Origin: Spironucleus salmonicida
Lineage: Eukaryota; Fornicata; Diplomonadida; Hexamitidae
Assembly: GCA_000497125.2 (NCBI GenBank)
Contig: CM035317.1
Span: 1,204,001 to 1,268,000 of the forward strand
Direction: 5' to 3'
DNA: 64,000 bases
Under the pieces are notes generated by a model. That model did not search any database. It worked only from the letters and a program-made list of their open reading frames with translations, and was not told where the DNA came from. A program made the translations under genes and the position numbers. Below, one piece after another: positions 11,901-21,498 of this stretch. How positions within the stretch are numbered: position 1 is the stretch's first letter; the number at the start of each line of letters is the position of its first letter.

Positions 11901-13825
11901 AATTCGGTGCGCTTTCCCCAATGGTCTAAACAATCTTTGAAACTATAGACGATAGGGAAGAATTCCTCATAGCCCCCCTTAGTCTGTATAACTGGATGAA
12001 GTCTAATGGTCTGAAGATGAAGCTAGGAGAGTACAACATGTACATTGACAAAAAGAACCTTAATGTAAACAACCAGATCCGTCCCAGCGAGTTCGTTGAA
12101 ATTCTTTATACCTTCCAAAAAGAGCTAGTCAAAGTCAACCTTCCTCCTCTCGTTGAAGAATCAAAACTTAACGATATGGCTTTGATGATTGGTGGAGAAA
12201 GAATGCGGAAATCAAACGACCTTGCGACGCTGCTCAAGGAATTTGGGAGACTGTCCGAGCAAATGCAGGAGATATTCGAAAAGATCGATCTCAACGAGGA
12301 TTTCCTCCTATCACCAATTAACCTTTTCAATTGGATGAGGCAGAACGGTCTCGAGATGAAATTAACCGAATACAATGGCTTCATCACCAAGTAGAGCCTT
12401 AACTCCGCTGGCCAGATCCGCCCGTCGGAGTTCGCGCAGATTCTAACTAAATTTGCGAACATGATACCGAATGTAAAGCTAACATCTCAGAAGACAGCCA
12501 AGCTCCAATAGTTTGCAGACGACTTCAGTGCCAACAAATCAAAGAAGAGCAACGACTTTGCAGTGCTGCTAAAGGAATTCGGTGCGCTTTCCCCAATGGT
12601 CTAAACAATCTTTGAAACTATAGACGATAGGGAAGAATTCCTCATAGCCCCCCTTAGTCTGTATAACTGGATGAAGTCTAATGGTCTGAAGATGAAGCTA
12701 GGAGAGTACAACATGTACATTGACAAAAAGAACCTTAATGTAAACAACCAGATCCGTCCCAGCGAGTTCGTTGAAATTCTTTATACCTTCCAAAAAGAGC
12801 TAGTCAAAGTCAACCTTCCTCCTCTCGTTGAAGAATCAAAACTTAACGATATGGCTTTGATGATTGGTGGAGAAAGAATGCGGAAATCAAACGACCTTGC
12901 GACGCTGCTCAAGGAATTTGGGAGACTGTCCGAGCAAATGCAGGAGATATTCGAAAAGATCGATCTCAACGAGGATTTCCTCCTATCACCAATTAACCTT
13001 TTCAATTGGATGAGGCAGAACGGTCTCGAGATGAAATTAGCCGAATACAATGGCTTCATCACCAAGTAGAGCCTTAACTCCGCTGGCCAGATCCGCCCGT
13101 CGGAGTTCGCGCAGATTCTAACTAAATTTGCGAACATGATACCGAATGTAAAGCTAACATCTCAGAAGACAGCCAAGCTCCAATAGTTTGCAGACGACTT
13201 CAGTGCCAACAAATCAAAGAAGAGCAACGACTTTGCAGTGCTGCTAAAGGAATTCGGTGCGCTTTCCCCAATGGTCTAAACAATCTTTGAAACTATAGAC
13301 GATAGGGAAGAATTCCTCATAGCCCCCCTTAGTCTGTATAACTGGATGAAGTCTAATGGTCTGAAGATGAAGCTAGGAGAGTACAACATGTACATTGACA
13401 AAAAGAACCTTAATGTAAACAACCAGATCCGTCCCAGCGAGTTCGTTGAAATTCTTTATACCTTCCAAAAAGAGCTAGTCAAAGTCAACCTTCCTCCTCT
13501 CGTTGAAGAATCAAAACTTAACGATATGGCTTTGATGATTGGTGGAGAAAGAATGCGGAAATCAAACGACCTTGCGACGCTGCTCAAGGAATTTGGGAGA
13601 CTGTCCGAGCAAATGCAGGAGATATTCGAAAAGATCGATCTCAACGAGGATTTCCTCCTATCACCAATTAACCTTTTCAATTGGATGAGGCAGAACGGTC
13701 TCGAGATGAAATTAACCGAATACAATGGCTTCATCACCAAGTAGAGCCTTAACTCCGCTGGCCAGATCCGCCCGTCGGAGTTCGCGCAGATCCTAGATTA
13801 GCTAAAAGTTACTATCCCATTGTGA
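8990..13825 (+). CDS. Giant tandem-repeat protein with EF-hand-like modules, 1611 aa
   Basis: One uninterrupted frame from ATG at 8990 to TGA at 13823-13825 (1612 codons). The N-terminus MGCGNN fits N-myristoylation plus palmitoylation, so membrane attachment is likely. Residues about 1-398 are AT-rich, UAR-rich and contain divergent copies of the later module. Residues about 399-1600 are 5.3 near-identical 225-residue repeats. Each repeat holds two related modules of about 112 residues, and each module has two EF-hand-like helix-loop-helix units. Loops are DLNEDFLLSPIN and N-L-N-V-N-N-Q-I-R-P-S-E, in which several calcium ligands are lost. The last repeat is cut off and followed by 11 other residues. 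A calcium-responsive or structural membrane-cytoskeleton protein is plausible but unproven. Confidence 0.9.
10184..13790 (+). repeat. In-frame 675-bp tandem repeat array, 5.3 copies
   Basis: Units start at 10184, 10859, 11534, 12209, 12884 and 13559; the sixth is cut at about 13790. The period is exactly 675 bp (225 codons). Copies differ at very few sites: one codon at about residue 52 of the unit alternates Ala/Thr in the order A, A, T, T, A, T, and the first copy has GTG instead of GCG near its start. Such identity including third positions implies recent expansion or gene conversion. The array is far richer in GC than the first 1.2 kb of the same gene. Copy number in an assembly could be collapsed. 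Confidence 0.97.
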
Positions 13826-13987
13826 GATTATTTTTAATAAAAATTATTATAATATTCTAATTTATGTTTAAATTTGGCTTTTCATCATTCTCCAATATAT
13901 ATTATATAGTATATTAAAAATTAATAATTTTATATTTGTTTATAGTATTATATCTTAATATTAATAACGATATACAACTTTTTAAAA

Positions 13988-15097
13988 ATGCAAGAAACAT
14001 CAAAAATCGCATGGGCAACACTCTAAGATGTCAAGCATCATTTTTAAGATGCCTAACCAGATTTTATCTTGAAAATAACTACTCTAGAACAATGCTTGAG
14101 AAAGCTTTATGAATTCTTTTTAGAATCGTAACCTTCAGAGGCTCCATTGCTCTAGAAAGCTCTTGATAGTGCATTATAGCGTACAATTTCTCTAGAATAA
14201 CGAGTTTTAGAAGCAGAACGTATCTCTTAGTCATCTTCCGAGTAAATTAACTCAGAACGTCAGAAAAATACTAATTATATAAATTAAATCTAAAATTTAA
14301 AATCAAAAACCATCCCGTAACTTGAAGAAATATGTTCTTAAAACGCGAATTCTGCGCGTTAATGGAAATAAAAATGCGCTGAATTAGAAGCATAAATTAT
14401 CAATTTGAATACGAATTAGAATGGAAAATTAAATTCAATTTACACTGAAATGAAACGATTTTAGTAAATCATAAATGAGCAAAAAAGTTAAATAGAAATG
14501 AAAAATTAAAACTTAATTGATCTGTAAAAATCGGTATAAAACGGCGAAAAAAGACTTATAAAAGCTGTAAACGAAACACAAAATGCCAGCAGCTCAATTA
14601 TTCAGAAACTGTAGTTTGAAATTGCAACTTTGTAGTCTTAAATGCACAGTATGGGATAGTAAGCGATTTAGAGGTAGAATGATGAAAATTAGCGAATTTT
14701 GGAGGCACAGATTGCTTCGAAGCTAATTGAGAGCGGAAAAGATAATTAAATGCTTTTCCCTTAAAAAATAATGATGGGCAATGCTTAGAATGGAGAAAAC
14801 AGTAAGTAAAGTACTGGAATAGCATCACAACACAGCCAAAATATCTCAAACCCTGCTAAATCTAGTCAACTAAATGCTTCTTTAACATAGCTAGAAAGCT
14901 CGAACTAACCCGATATTTCCACATCTTTCATTGATGAAATCAATGTTGCGATGCGGAAGATGCGATCTGAACAGGTTTTCATGCAACAGCAACCTATTTA
15001 GAGAGGAAGTGCGGTGGTAGATTTAGGGCTTCAGCGGATAAATGAAAGACTGCGAAAGCTCGGTGGAAAAACCGTGTTTGAGGAGAGTGAGTTTTGA
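13988..15097 (+). CDS. Coiled-coil protein, 369 aa
   Basis: ATG at 13988 to TGA at 15095-15097, 370 codons. The N-terminal 60 residues look globular-helical (ITTLEQCLRKLYEFFLES). Residues 65-235 are a long coiled coil with many TAA/TAG glutamines. A Ser/Asn/Gln-rich linker follows, then a short basic helical C-terminus (LQRINERLRKLGGKTVFEES). An AT element (TATTATATCTTAATATTAA) lies 30-50 nt upstream. No family recognised; scaffold or cytoskeletal roles are possible from shape alone. Confidence 0.85.
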
Positions 15098-15649
15098 ATG
15101 CTGATTTTTTAAAATAAAAGCAGGACTGTACTGATTTAGTTTTTAGTTTCTTAGTAGTAAAAGTAATAAAATTGAAATTATATGGTGATTTTGGTTTAAC
15201 TGCATGAGGTGTCGTTAATAGTTAGACTATATTAATTTTACCAACTGTTATTTCGTTGTTTACATGTATGCATATAAATTTATAATAATGTAGTAAAATT
15301 AGTTTAGTATTTTTATTCTATTGTTTAGTAATGGATAAATATAAATCAAGCTAATATAAGTGTTGAATATTTTTTTGTCTTTCGTAACGAAATATCTTTT
15401 CTTCGTTTCTGCATAAGATAATTTTTATGATGTTATTATACAAGTAAGAATTTAATGATATCATTATTACTATAATTTACGGTGACAAATTTTGCTTTAT
15501 CGCCTATATGACAAATTATATTTACTAAAAAAATATTTTTCTGGAGATAAAATTCGAAATAGCTTATCGTAATAATAATTTAACTTCTTTCGTGAGTATA
15601 GTTAAATTTTATAAAATATAACTCGACAAACTTAAAATATAAACAACCT
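15098..15649. other. AT-rich intergenic region
   Basis: About 550 bp between two convergent genes (coiled-coil gene on +, H2A on -). Stops are frequent in all frames and no RNA gene or repeat is recognised. Confidence 0.5.
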
Positions 15650-16054
15650 TCACTTCTCACCCTTTTGGCTAGCTCTTAATTGTTAAAAGTACTCTTTTGC
15701 ACTCAAATTAAGTAATTTTTCGTTATAAACACCACATTCTCCAGAATTCACAATATTGACGTCTTTTAATAATTTACTTAAAAACTCGTCTTTTCTGATC
15801 GTTTAATTCAAAACCTATGGAGTAACACGTTTAGTTTTTGTGCGTTTTACAGCTTCTGCGCTAAGGTCCAAAACTTCGGTGACCAAAAATTCGAGAGCAG
15901 CAGAAACATATATAGCAGCAGTATTTGATACACGACCTACTCTAAGCTTCGACGATGTTGTGCGACATTTTAATGCACGTTATTTAAGGAGACGGTGAAC
16001 ACGACCAACTGGGAAGGTTAACCCTGATTTTTCTGAACGGGTAGTATTTGCCAT
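15650..16054 (-). CDS. H2A: Histone H2A, divergent
   Basis: 134 residues from ATG at 16054 to TGA at 15650-15652. It matches the H2A fold: tail with TTRSEKSGL, then FPVGRVHRLLK (usual FPVGRIHRLLR), TAAIYVSAALEFLVTEVLDL (usual APVYLAAVLEYLTAEILEL), KRVTPQVLNQTIRKDEFL and KLLKDVNI. Differences: about nine extra residues between the first two helices (KCRTTSSKL), the usual GN(Y/F) loop absent, Glu92 of the acidic patch replaced by Phe, and a C-terminal tail without the usual H2A or H2A.Z sequence. DNA packaging in the nucleus is expected. Gln in LLKQRA and TPQ is written with TAR codons. Could be a variant rather than the main H2A. Confidence 0.9.
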
Positions 16055-16709
16055 TTAGAATATTGGAAAGGACAAAATTTTAACTAATTTATGTATAATA
16101 TATAAATAAATTGGAAACTATGGATTAATTTTAACTATCAACTCTAATTAGTACACGACTGAGTAGAAGTAATATAGTATTGTAGAGTAAATTTGATATT
16201 AATAATATAACCTGCAAGAATTTCTAAGCGTTTTGTTATGCCTAGGATAATTACTCCACTAGTAGTTATATTAAAATAAGTATACGATTTAGCATCTATA
16301 TTACATCATAAATGAATCCAACAATTATCTCACAAAATATTTGTTAAAACATGACCCATGAAGCTGAAAATATGAGCAATATATTGCTATAATACTAGTA
16401 TAATACCTCCTTATTTTCATCTCATTAAATCTTAAAATTATATTCTATTAAACAATCTTATTTATTGGAGTATTTTTGAATAGACTTAAATTTCTATATA
16501 CATTTACAGGCTTACTATACAATATTTTTTCTGAACAATTTTCACACTATTATATATTAAACATTATATTAAAATAGAAATTATAATTTCTATCTAAAGA
16601 CCATTTACTCAAAATTCTAAATTAATACGTATAAAAGCAAGTACATGAAAAATTACACAATACACTAGTATTATATTAAGCTTATTGAAATACTTATGAC
16701 ATCAACAAA
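16055..16709. other. Divergent intergenic region
   Basis: About 655 bp between H2A (-) and the next + gene. AT-rich, with TATATTATACATAA just upstream of H2A and AATACACTAGTATTATATTAAG upstream of the + gene being likely promoter-proximal AT elements. No RNA gene seen. Confidence 0.5.
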
Positions 16710-17136
16710 ATGAAAACAAAGGTGATCCGAAAACTGCAAATCAGCATGAGCAACATAACCATCAACTCGCTGAATACCCTAGAGCAACAAATCAGCGATA
16801 TCTCGACGCAGCGAGACCCGCTCAAAATGCCAGCCAAAAAAAATCCTGCAGCTGCCGCTGAGGCAAACTACGTAGAATTTAAAGTTGATGATCGATAACT
16901 TCTCACAGAAATCGGACGATAACGAGTTCCTGATCGACTACAACGATACATTCGTGAGCAGAGACTGTTGCGACCGCCTGAAGCAGCAAATCGGCGCCTC
17001 CACAGAGGCCGCGAGCGACCTTATCGACCGCGTCTACCTGCTCCATCTGCATGCCGGAATGCTCAGGCGACAGCTGAAATAGCGCAATTACTAGTACCGA
17101 ATTATGCTGGATTTCCTTACTTCCACTCCAAAATGA
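16710..17136 (+). CDS. Small coiled-coil protein with a 25-nt intron, 133 aa
   Basis: Exon 1 is 16710-16883 (58 codons); exon 2 is 16909 to TGA 17134-17136. The unspliced frame stays open but becomes an Arg/Pro-rich string from about 16890, while the +1 frame there has ordinary composition and strong C/G third positions (DYNDTFVSRDCCDRLKQQIG). Removing 16884-16908 joins the two good segments. Domains: helical N-terminus (TINSLNTLEQQISDIS), Ala/Lys linker, then a helical C-terminal half. Its stop overlaps the next start in ATGA at 17133-17136. Alternatives: a 422-aa single product without splicing, or a longer spliced gene using a second intron at 17094-17170. No family recognised. Confidence 0.6.
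16884..16908 (+). other. Candidate 25-nt spliceosomal intron
   Basis: Starts GTTGATGATC and ends ATAACTTCTCACAG. Removal changes frame from the exon-1 frame to the one that carries codon bias downstream. The 3' end shares ACTT plus CACAG with the other candidate introns, and CACAG is also how Giardia and Trichomonas introns end. Confidence 0.55.
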
Positions 17137-17978
17137 ACGTCTTCGCAGCGCTGCGAGTCCGGAAATTCAGCGCTCTCAAATGCGCGTTTCGCACGTCCAG
17201 CGCGCGCTTTCTGGAGGCATCCGACACCCTGAAAACTGCGTTTCAGGCCGCGGCGGATCGCGATTCTGCGCTCGCGGCGTACTGCGTGCAGTCGCTTTCG
17301 GAGGCCGCGGAAACGCAGGAAATCGCTCATTTCATGCTCTAAACAGCAAATTTCACGCAGTTTCTCAAAGTTTGCCTGCAAAGTTCGTCCCAAATTCTCA
17401 TCGCGCAAACGCTCACTTTCCTGTCGAAACTTACCTGCGTTTCGTTTTTAGCCTGTCACCAATTCAAAATTGAAAACATTTTTCCGCTCCTTTTAGCATT
17501 ATCGACTGAGGAAAATTTTTAGGACAAAATAATTACGATTTTGGGGAATTCCGCCTCGGAAGTCGACGTTTTTGAGGAGCTCCGTTGCGTCCTAGAAAGA
17601 AGTCATAATAGCGCAATTTGGCCCTGGGGCTTCTACGTTTTGTGCTTCTGTGAAGATTCCTGTCCATAAACGATTTAAATTGCGCTGGAAATGACTAGGA
17701 AAGAGCTTGGGAGCCGATAGATGCTGTATTTGTTAAATGGGCTTAGAAAGGTTGCATAGCAATAGGGGGATAGTTTATGTCAAATAGGTGGTTTTTTGAG
17801 TGCGAAATGGTCAAATTTTAGCTAAAAATGTGAAATTGTGGCCCAGGAACTAGTTGAAATGTGGGTAGTAGCTTATGTTCGTGCAGATTTGATGGTTGGT
17901 GAGTTTCTACGGTCTAATTACGATGTACTGTGGGTGTAATAAATTGTCCAAAAACACGAGTTAGAAGGAGATTTTTGA
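17133..17978 (+). CDS. Helical (armadillo-like) protein, 281 aa
   Basis: ATG at 17133 to TGA at 17976-17978, 282 codons. The product is almost wholly alpha-helical with regular amphipathic segments (LAAYCVQSLSEAAETQEIAH, FLKVCLQSSSQILIAQTLTF), suggesting ARM/HEAT-type repeats, but no repeat consensus is firm. The first 500 nt are GC-rich with strong third-position bias; the 3' part is AT-richer. Its ATG overlaps the TGA of the preceding gene by four bases and the frame is the same as that of the preceding exon 1, so the two could be one gene. Function unknown. Confidence 0.7.
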
Positions 17979-18354
17979 ATCAATATTATACTTATTATTT
18001 GGTTATTTTATTATAGTTAATAAAAATTTTACGGTATTAATTTATTGTTGATTTATTATTAATATTAGATAAATTTATAATAATTAAGTAGTGTTAAAAA
18101 TCGGAATTAGTATTTTTAGTTATATAATATGAAATATAGTGAGATAAATTTAATTCACAAACTATTTGCCCATCTACTATTATTAACTAGATTTAGTGGT
18201 TTATTTTTATAATGACAGAAAAATCGTTTTTGGATTTACTTGAGGTTTAAATTGACTATTTTTATCTACTTAATATTTTGTTTTAAGAACCAATGTTTAA
18301 ACAGTAATATTACCATATTTCTGTATAATTATTTTTTCACCACTTCTTTATTAA
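17979..18354. other. Intergenic region upstream of transporter gene
   Basis: AT-rich, about 375 bp. A TGA-terminated frame from 18212 overlaps the next gene in another frame and is judged spurious. No RNA gene seen. Confidence 0.45.
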
Positions 18355-19569
18355 ATGGTGTAAGTATTCTCCTTATTAGTTTGGATCTACATTATCTCAA
18401 TGTTGGTATCTGGAGCAGGATCTACCTTAACTGCAAAAGGTATGTCTTAATTCAAAATTTCTCCGTCTGCTGGTGCGTCAGCGATAGTATTTAACCATCC
18501 TCATATTTAAACGTTATTCATGTTTATTGGAGAGTTTTGCTGCATCTTCGTGTATTTGATTACTGAAACTGTCCGTAAATAGCGTGGAAAAGAAGGTCCT
18601 AAGCTTATAGAAGGTAAAACATTTTACAAATTTATGCCACACGTTTTCTTATTCTTGATACCTACTGTTTGTGATCTTGCTTCATCAACATTTTTCAACA
18701 TGGCTATTTATTTTTCTACCGCTTCTGTGTATTAGATTTTAAGAAATGTTACTGTAATATTTGTAGCACTTTTATCCTTCATGTGGCGTGATTTCCGCGC
18801 TAAGTTTGATTTACCCCAAGCTATGGGTCTATTGATTATTTTCATTGGGGCTTCTACTATTGCATTAGCTTCAATTTTGTTTGGAGGCAACGATGCTTCT
18901 GCCGTAAATCCTCTCTTAGGTGTTGTTTTTACTTTACTTGGATGTTTCTTTGGATCTTTATGGTTTGTTACAGAAGAAATTTCTCTTCGTAAAATCTAAA
19001 CTGTAGGTTTAATTGGTGTAGCTAATGAAGGTGGATGGGGTTGTATTTTATATGCTATCCTTCTTCCTATCTATAACCTATTTGCTGACCCATTCAACAA
19101 GGATGATCCAAATGCTAAATTTGAAGATGTACCCGTTTGGGCATATTAAATGGGTTAGTCTTATGCAGAGATTTTACTTCATATTGCATATTCCATGTTT
19201 GTTCTTGTTTTTAATTTTACCGGTATGGAGATTACTAACCATGTTTCATCAGCTACTCGTACTACTTTTGACGCTTGCCGTTCTATTATTGTTTGGATTG
19301 TATCTTTTATAGTAGGTTGGGAAAAATGGCATACTGGTTCTACTCTTACTAGAATCCTTGGATTTATCCTTGTTACTCTGGGTGTTCTCATTTATAACAA
19401 TATTCTAAGGCTTATTCCATTCCTCAAGTAGTCTAATATTGAAATTTTTGGTAAATGGATAGGTAAAGGTGGTAAAGTGAATTCTACAGAAGTAATTGTA
19501 GAAGAAGGGATGCGTGAAACTGAAGATTAATAGGCTCCTATTAAATCAGGTTCAATTGTCCAAGAATGA
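18355..19569 (+). CDS. SLC35F6-like transporter (DMT superfamily)
   Basis: 404 residues from ATG at 18355 to TGA at 19567-19569, with about nine or ten hydrophobic segments. It follows human SLC35F6 in order: TM1 with SGAGSTLTAKGMSQF (SGSINTLSAKWADNF-like), HPHIQTLFMFIGEFCC, LFLIPTVCDLASSTFF, STASVYQILRNVTVIF, NFTGMEITNHVSSATRTTFD and GFILVTLGVLIYNN. The family belongs to the drug/metabolite transporter superfamily and acts in lysosomal or other internal membranes; the substrate is unsettled. The hydrophilic C-terminal tail (about 50 residues) faces the cytosol. The start was chosen because an upstream ATG at 18212 lies in a different frame and TM1 begins right after 18355. Confidence 0.82.
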
Positions 19570-19959
19570 TTATCTTCCTGTATTTTTCATATTTTTAAGC
19601 AAACAACAATGTTATAGTTCAGTTCTTATTATTTATATAACACAGAATAAGACTAATGCAGATTTAAGAATAATTCTGCTTGTGTCACTTTAAAATTTTA
19701 TGGAACTGGTATTGATTGACCAAAAGTAGTCTTTATAAAGACTAAAAGCCTTACTTCTCTATGTATCAATAAAAAGTATTGGCTTAAAAGTCATATGTTT
19801 CTCGAAAATAAATATTCTTAGTAAATTTAACTAACATTAGTATTATATAATATTATATAAAAATTTATTTATTCAAACCACTCCATATACTTGTATATTA
19901 ATATTATTATATGTTTATTAACTCCCAAACCCTTTCCACATTCACTTCACCACTCCCGA
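19570..19959. other. Intergenic region
   Basis: About 390 bp. It has a TATATTAATATTATTATATG element 40-60 nt before the eIF5 start, and a C-rich leader immediately before the ATG. No RNA gene seen. Confidence 0.45.
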
Positions 19960-20943
19960 ATGATCAACGTAAATTTCTCAAACGATCCCGACTATCGCTA
20001 CAAGATGCCGGCCCCCTAGCTCTAAAACATCGGAGGTGGTAATGGAAAAAGGTTTCTTTTCCAGAACATTGCACTTGTCTCGCAAAAAATTTTCAGAAAT
20101 CCTGAGATCCTCCAAAAGTATCTCCAGACAGAATTCGGCGCTTTCGGATGCCTCCAACAAGACGGATCACTCTCTTTGACAGGATGGTAAGATGCTCAAT
20201 CGGTTCTTGACAAAATCAAACAATTCATCTTCAGCTACGTTCTTTGCAAACACTGTGGAAACCCAGAAACCATCCAAATCATCGAGCCGAATCGTATAAT
20301 TTTCAAATGCAAGGCATGCGGAAAAGATTCGACAATCGAAGCTTGTTAATAACATTAAATTATTATGTGGTAATGTAAATAAATCAAAAAAACCGTTATA
20401 TCAGCTCGAGTTAAAATAGCTCCACGGGCGATTCGGAGTAAGATAGAAGCAATTATTAACAGCGACATCGAGAACAAAATTAACGTTTTAGAACGCGAAA
20501 TTTAAAATTTCATCGAAAAAGGAGCGGTATTAGAAGAAGAAGTTGTTGTTTTGATAGTTTCTGCATTTAACGCTAAAAGCGTAATTGAGGAGACTGATTT
20601 TGAGCTATTTTCAAAAGTTTGCAAAAAATTGAATTTTACAATCTAATAATAATTGTAAATATTATATAGTATGGAATGTGTATTCAAACAATTTCTATCC
20701 GTTTTTGCTGCAAATTCATATATGCTTTCTGGTATATTTTAAAAATTTTAAGTACTGAAAATAATAGATTCTCAGTGCTTCTTACAATTTAAAGAAGCTG
20801 AGCATTAGTAGTTTGTGCCAGAAGAGTTTCATGGAGAAATACTAGCAAACCTAAAGCCTTTTTACGATTGGTTTGAAAGTGGAGACGTTGAAGTTCAAGA
20901 AGAAATCGTCGAAATTGAGGAAGTGGAAGAAGAAACTGAGTGA
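19960..20943 (+). CDS. eIF5: Translation initiation factor eIF5
   Basis: 327 residues, ATG at 19960 to TGA at 20941-20943. The N-terminal GAP domain carries DYRYKMP (usual FYRYKMP) and IGGGNGKRF. A zinc finger has paired cysteines in CKHC (about residues 93-96) and CKAC (about 116-119). The C-terminal half (about 150-310) is a helical W2-type domain closing with FYDWFESGD and an acidic tail (EEIVEIEEVEEETE), which binds eIF1, eIF2 and eIF3 in other eukaryotes. The factor stimulates GTP hydrolysis by eIF2 at the start codon. eIF2-beta shares the N-terminal fold but lacks the W2 domain. Shorter than the human protein, mainly in the linker. Confidence 0.9.
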
Positions 20944-21006
20944 AAGTAATGGTTTTATAACAGATTAATTAGTTTAAATACTAAGTATTGGATGTTTAGC
21001 ATATGA

Positions 21007-21168
21007 ATGTATAGAGTTTTTGGCGATATACTGATTTGCGAGAAAAATGAATATTCGTTGGAGGTTTTATACAAAGCTAGTTAGTTTTGGCATTCTAGAC
21101 GGAATTTAATGGATGAATACTTAAATTTCAATTTCGATAAATTTTATTTCTAGTTATAGAATACTTGA
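21007..21168 (+). CDS. Small hypothetical protein, 53 aa
   Basis: ATG at 21007 to TGA at 21166-21168. The product (MYRVFGDILICEKNEYSLEV at the N-terminus) is rich in Tyr, Phe and Asn and has balanced charge, unlike translated spacer. It lies 63 bp after eIF5 on the same strand. An ATG at 21003 is in another frame. No family recognised; it could be noise. Confidence 0.35.
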
Positions 21169-21498
21169 CAACCTTTAAATATCATAACAATTAAAAAGGA
21201 AGTTATTATAATAAATTTAATATCAAATGTTAATCAATAAATTCAACGAAAAACAACTTTTACAAATTTTCTGACATCTAAGTATAAATAGTTGTTAAAA
21301 AAAGTAAGAATACTACTACTAATTTCTATTTTCGTATTTCTAATTAATAGTTCTGTAAATCAATGTTAACATAATACCACTAAATTGTGCTCATTTGCAT
21401 GATTTTCATGCCTATTTTTAGTTAAATTTGACTAAATTAAAAATTTATTAGAAGATTACAAAATCCCTCATGTAGTTATGATACTATCAATTCATTCT
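21169..21498. other. Intergenic region between convergent genes
   Basis: About 330 bp, AT-rich, with frequent stops. Nothing recognised. Confidence 0.45.

Noticed and set aside
10171-13740. Repeated minus-strand ORFs opposite the 675-bp repeats
   Set aside because: They are antisense shadows of the GC-rich repeat and recur only because the repeat recurs.
10171-13790. The tandem array as a CRISPR or satellite
   Set aside because: The units are 675 bp, in frame and coding, with no short direct repeats or spacers.
18212-18559. TGA-terminated frame of 115 codons starting before the SLC35F6-like gene
   Set aside because: It overlaps the transporter in another frame and its translation lacks the TM1 motif that begins at 18355.
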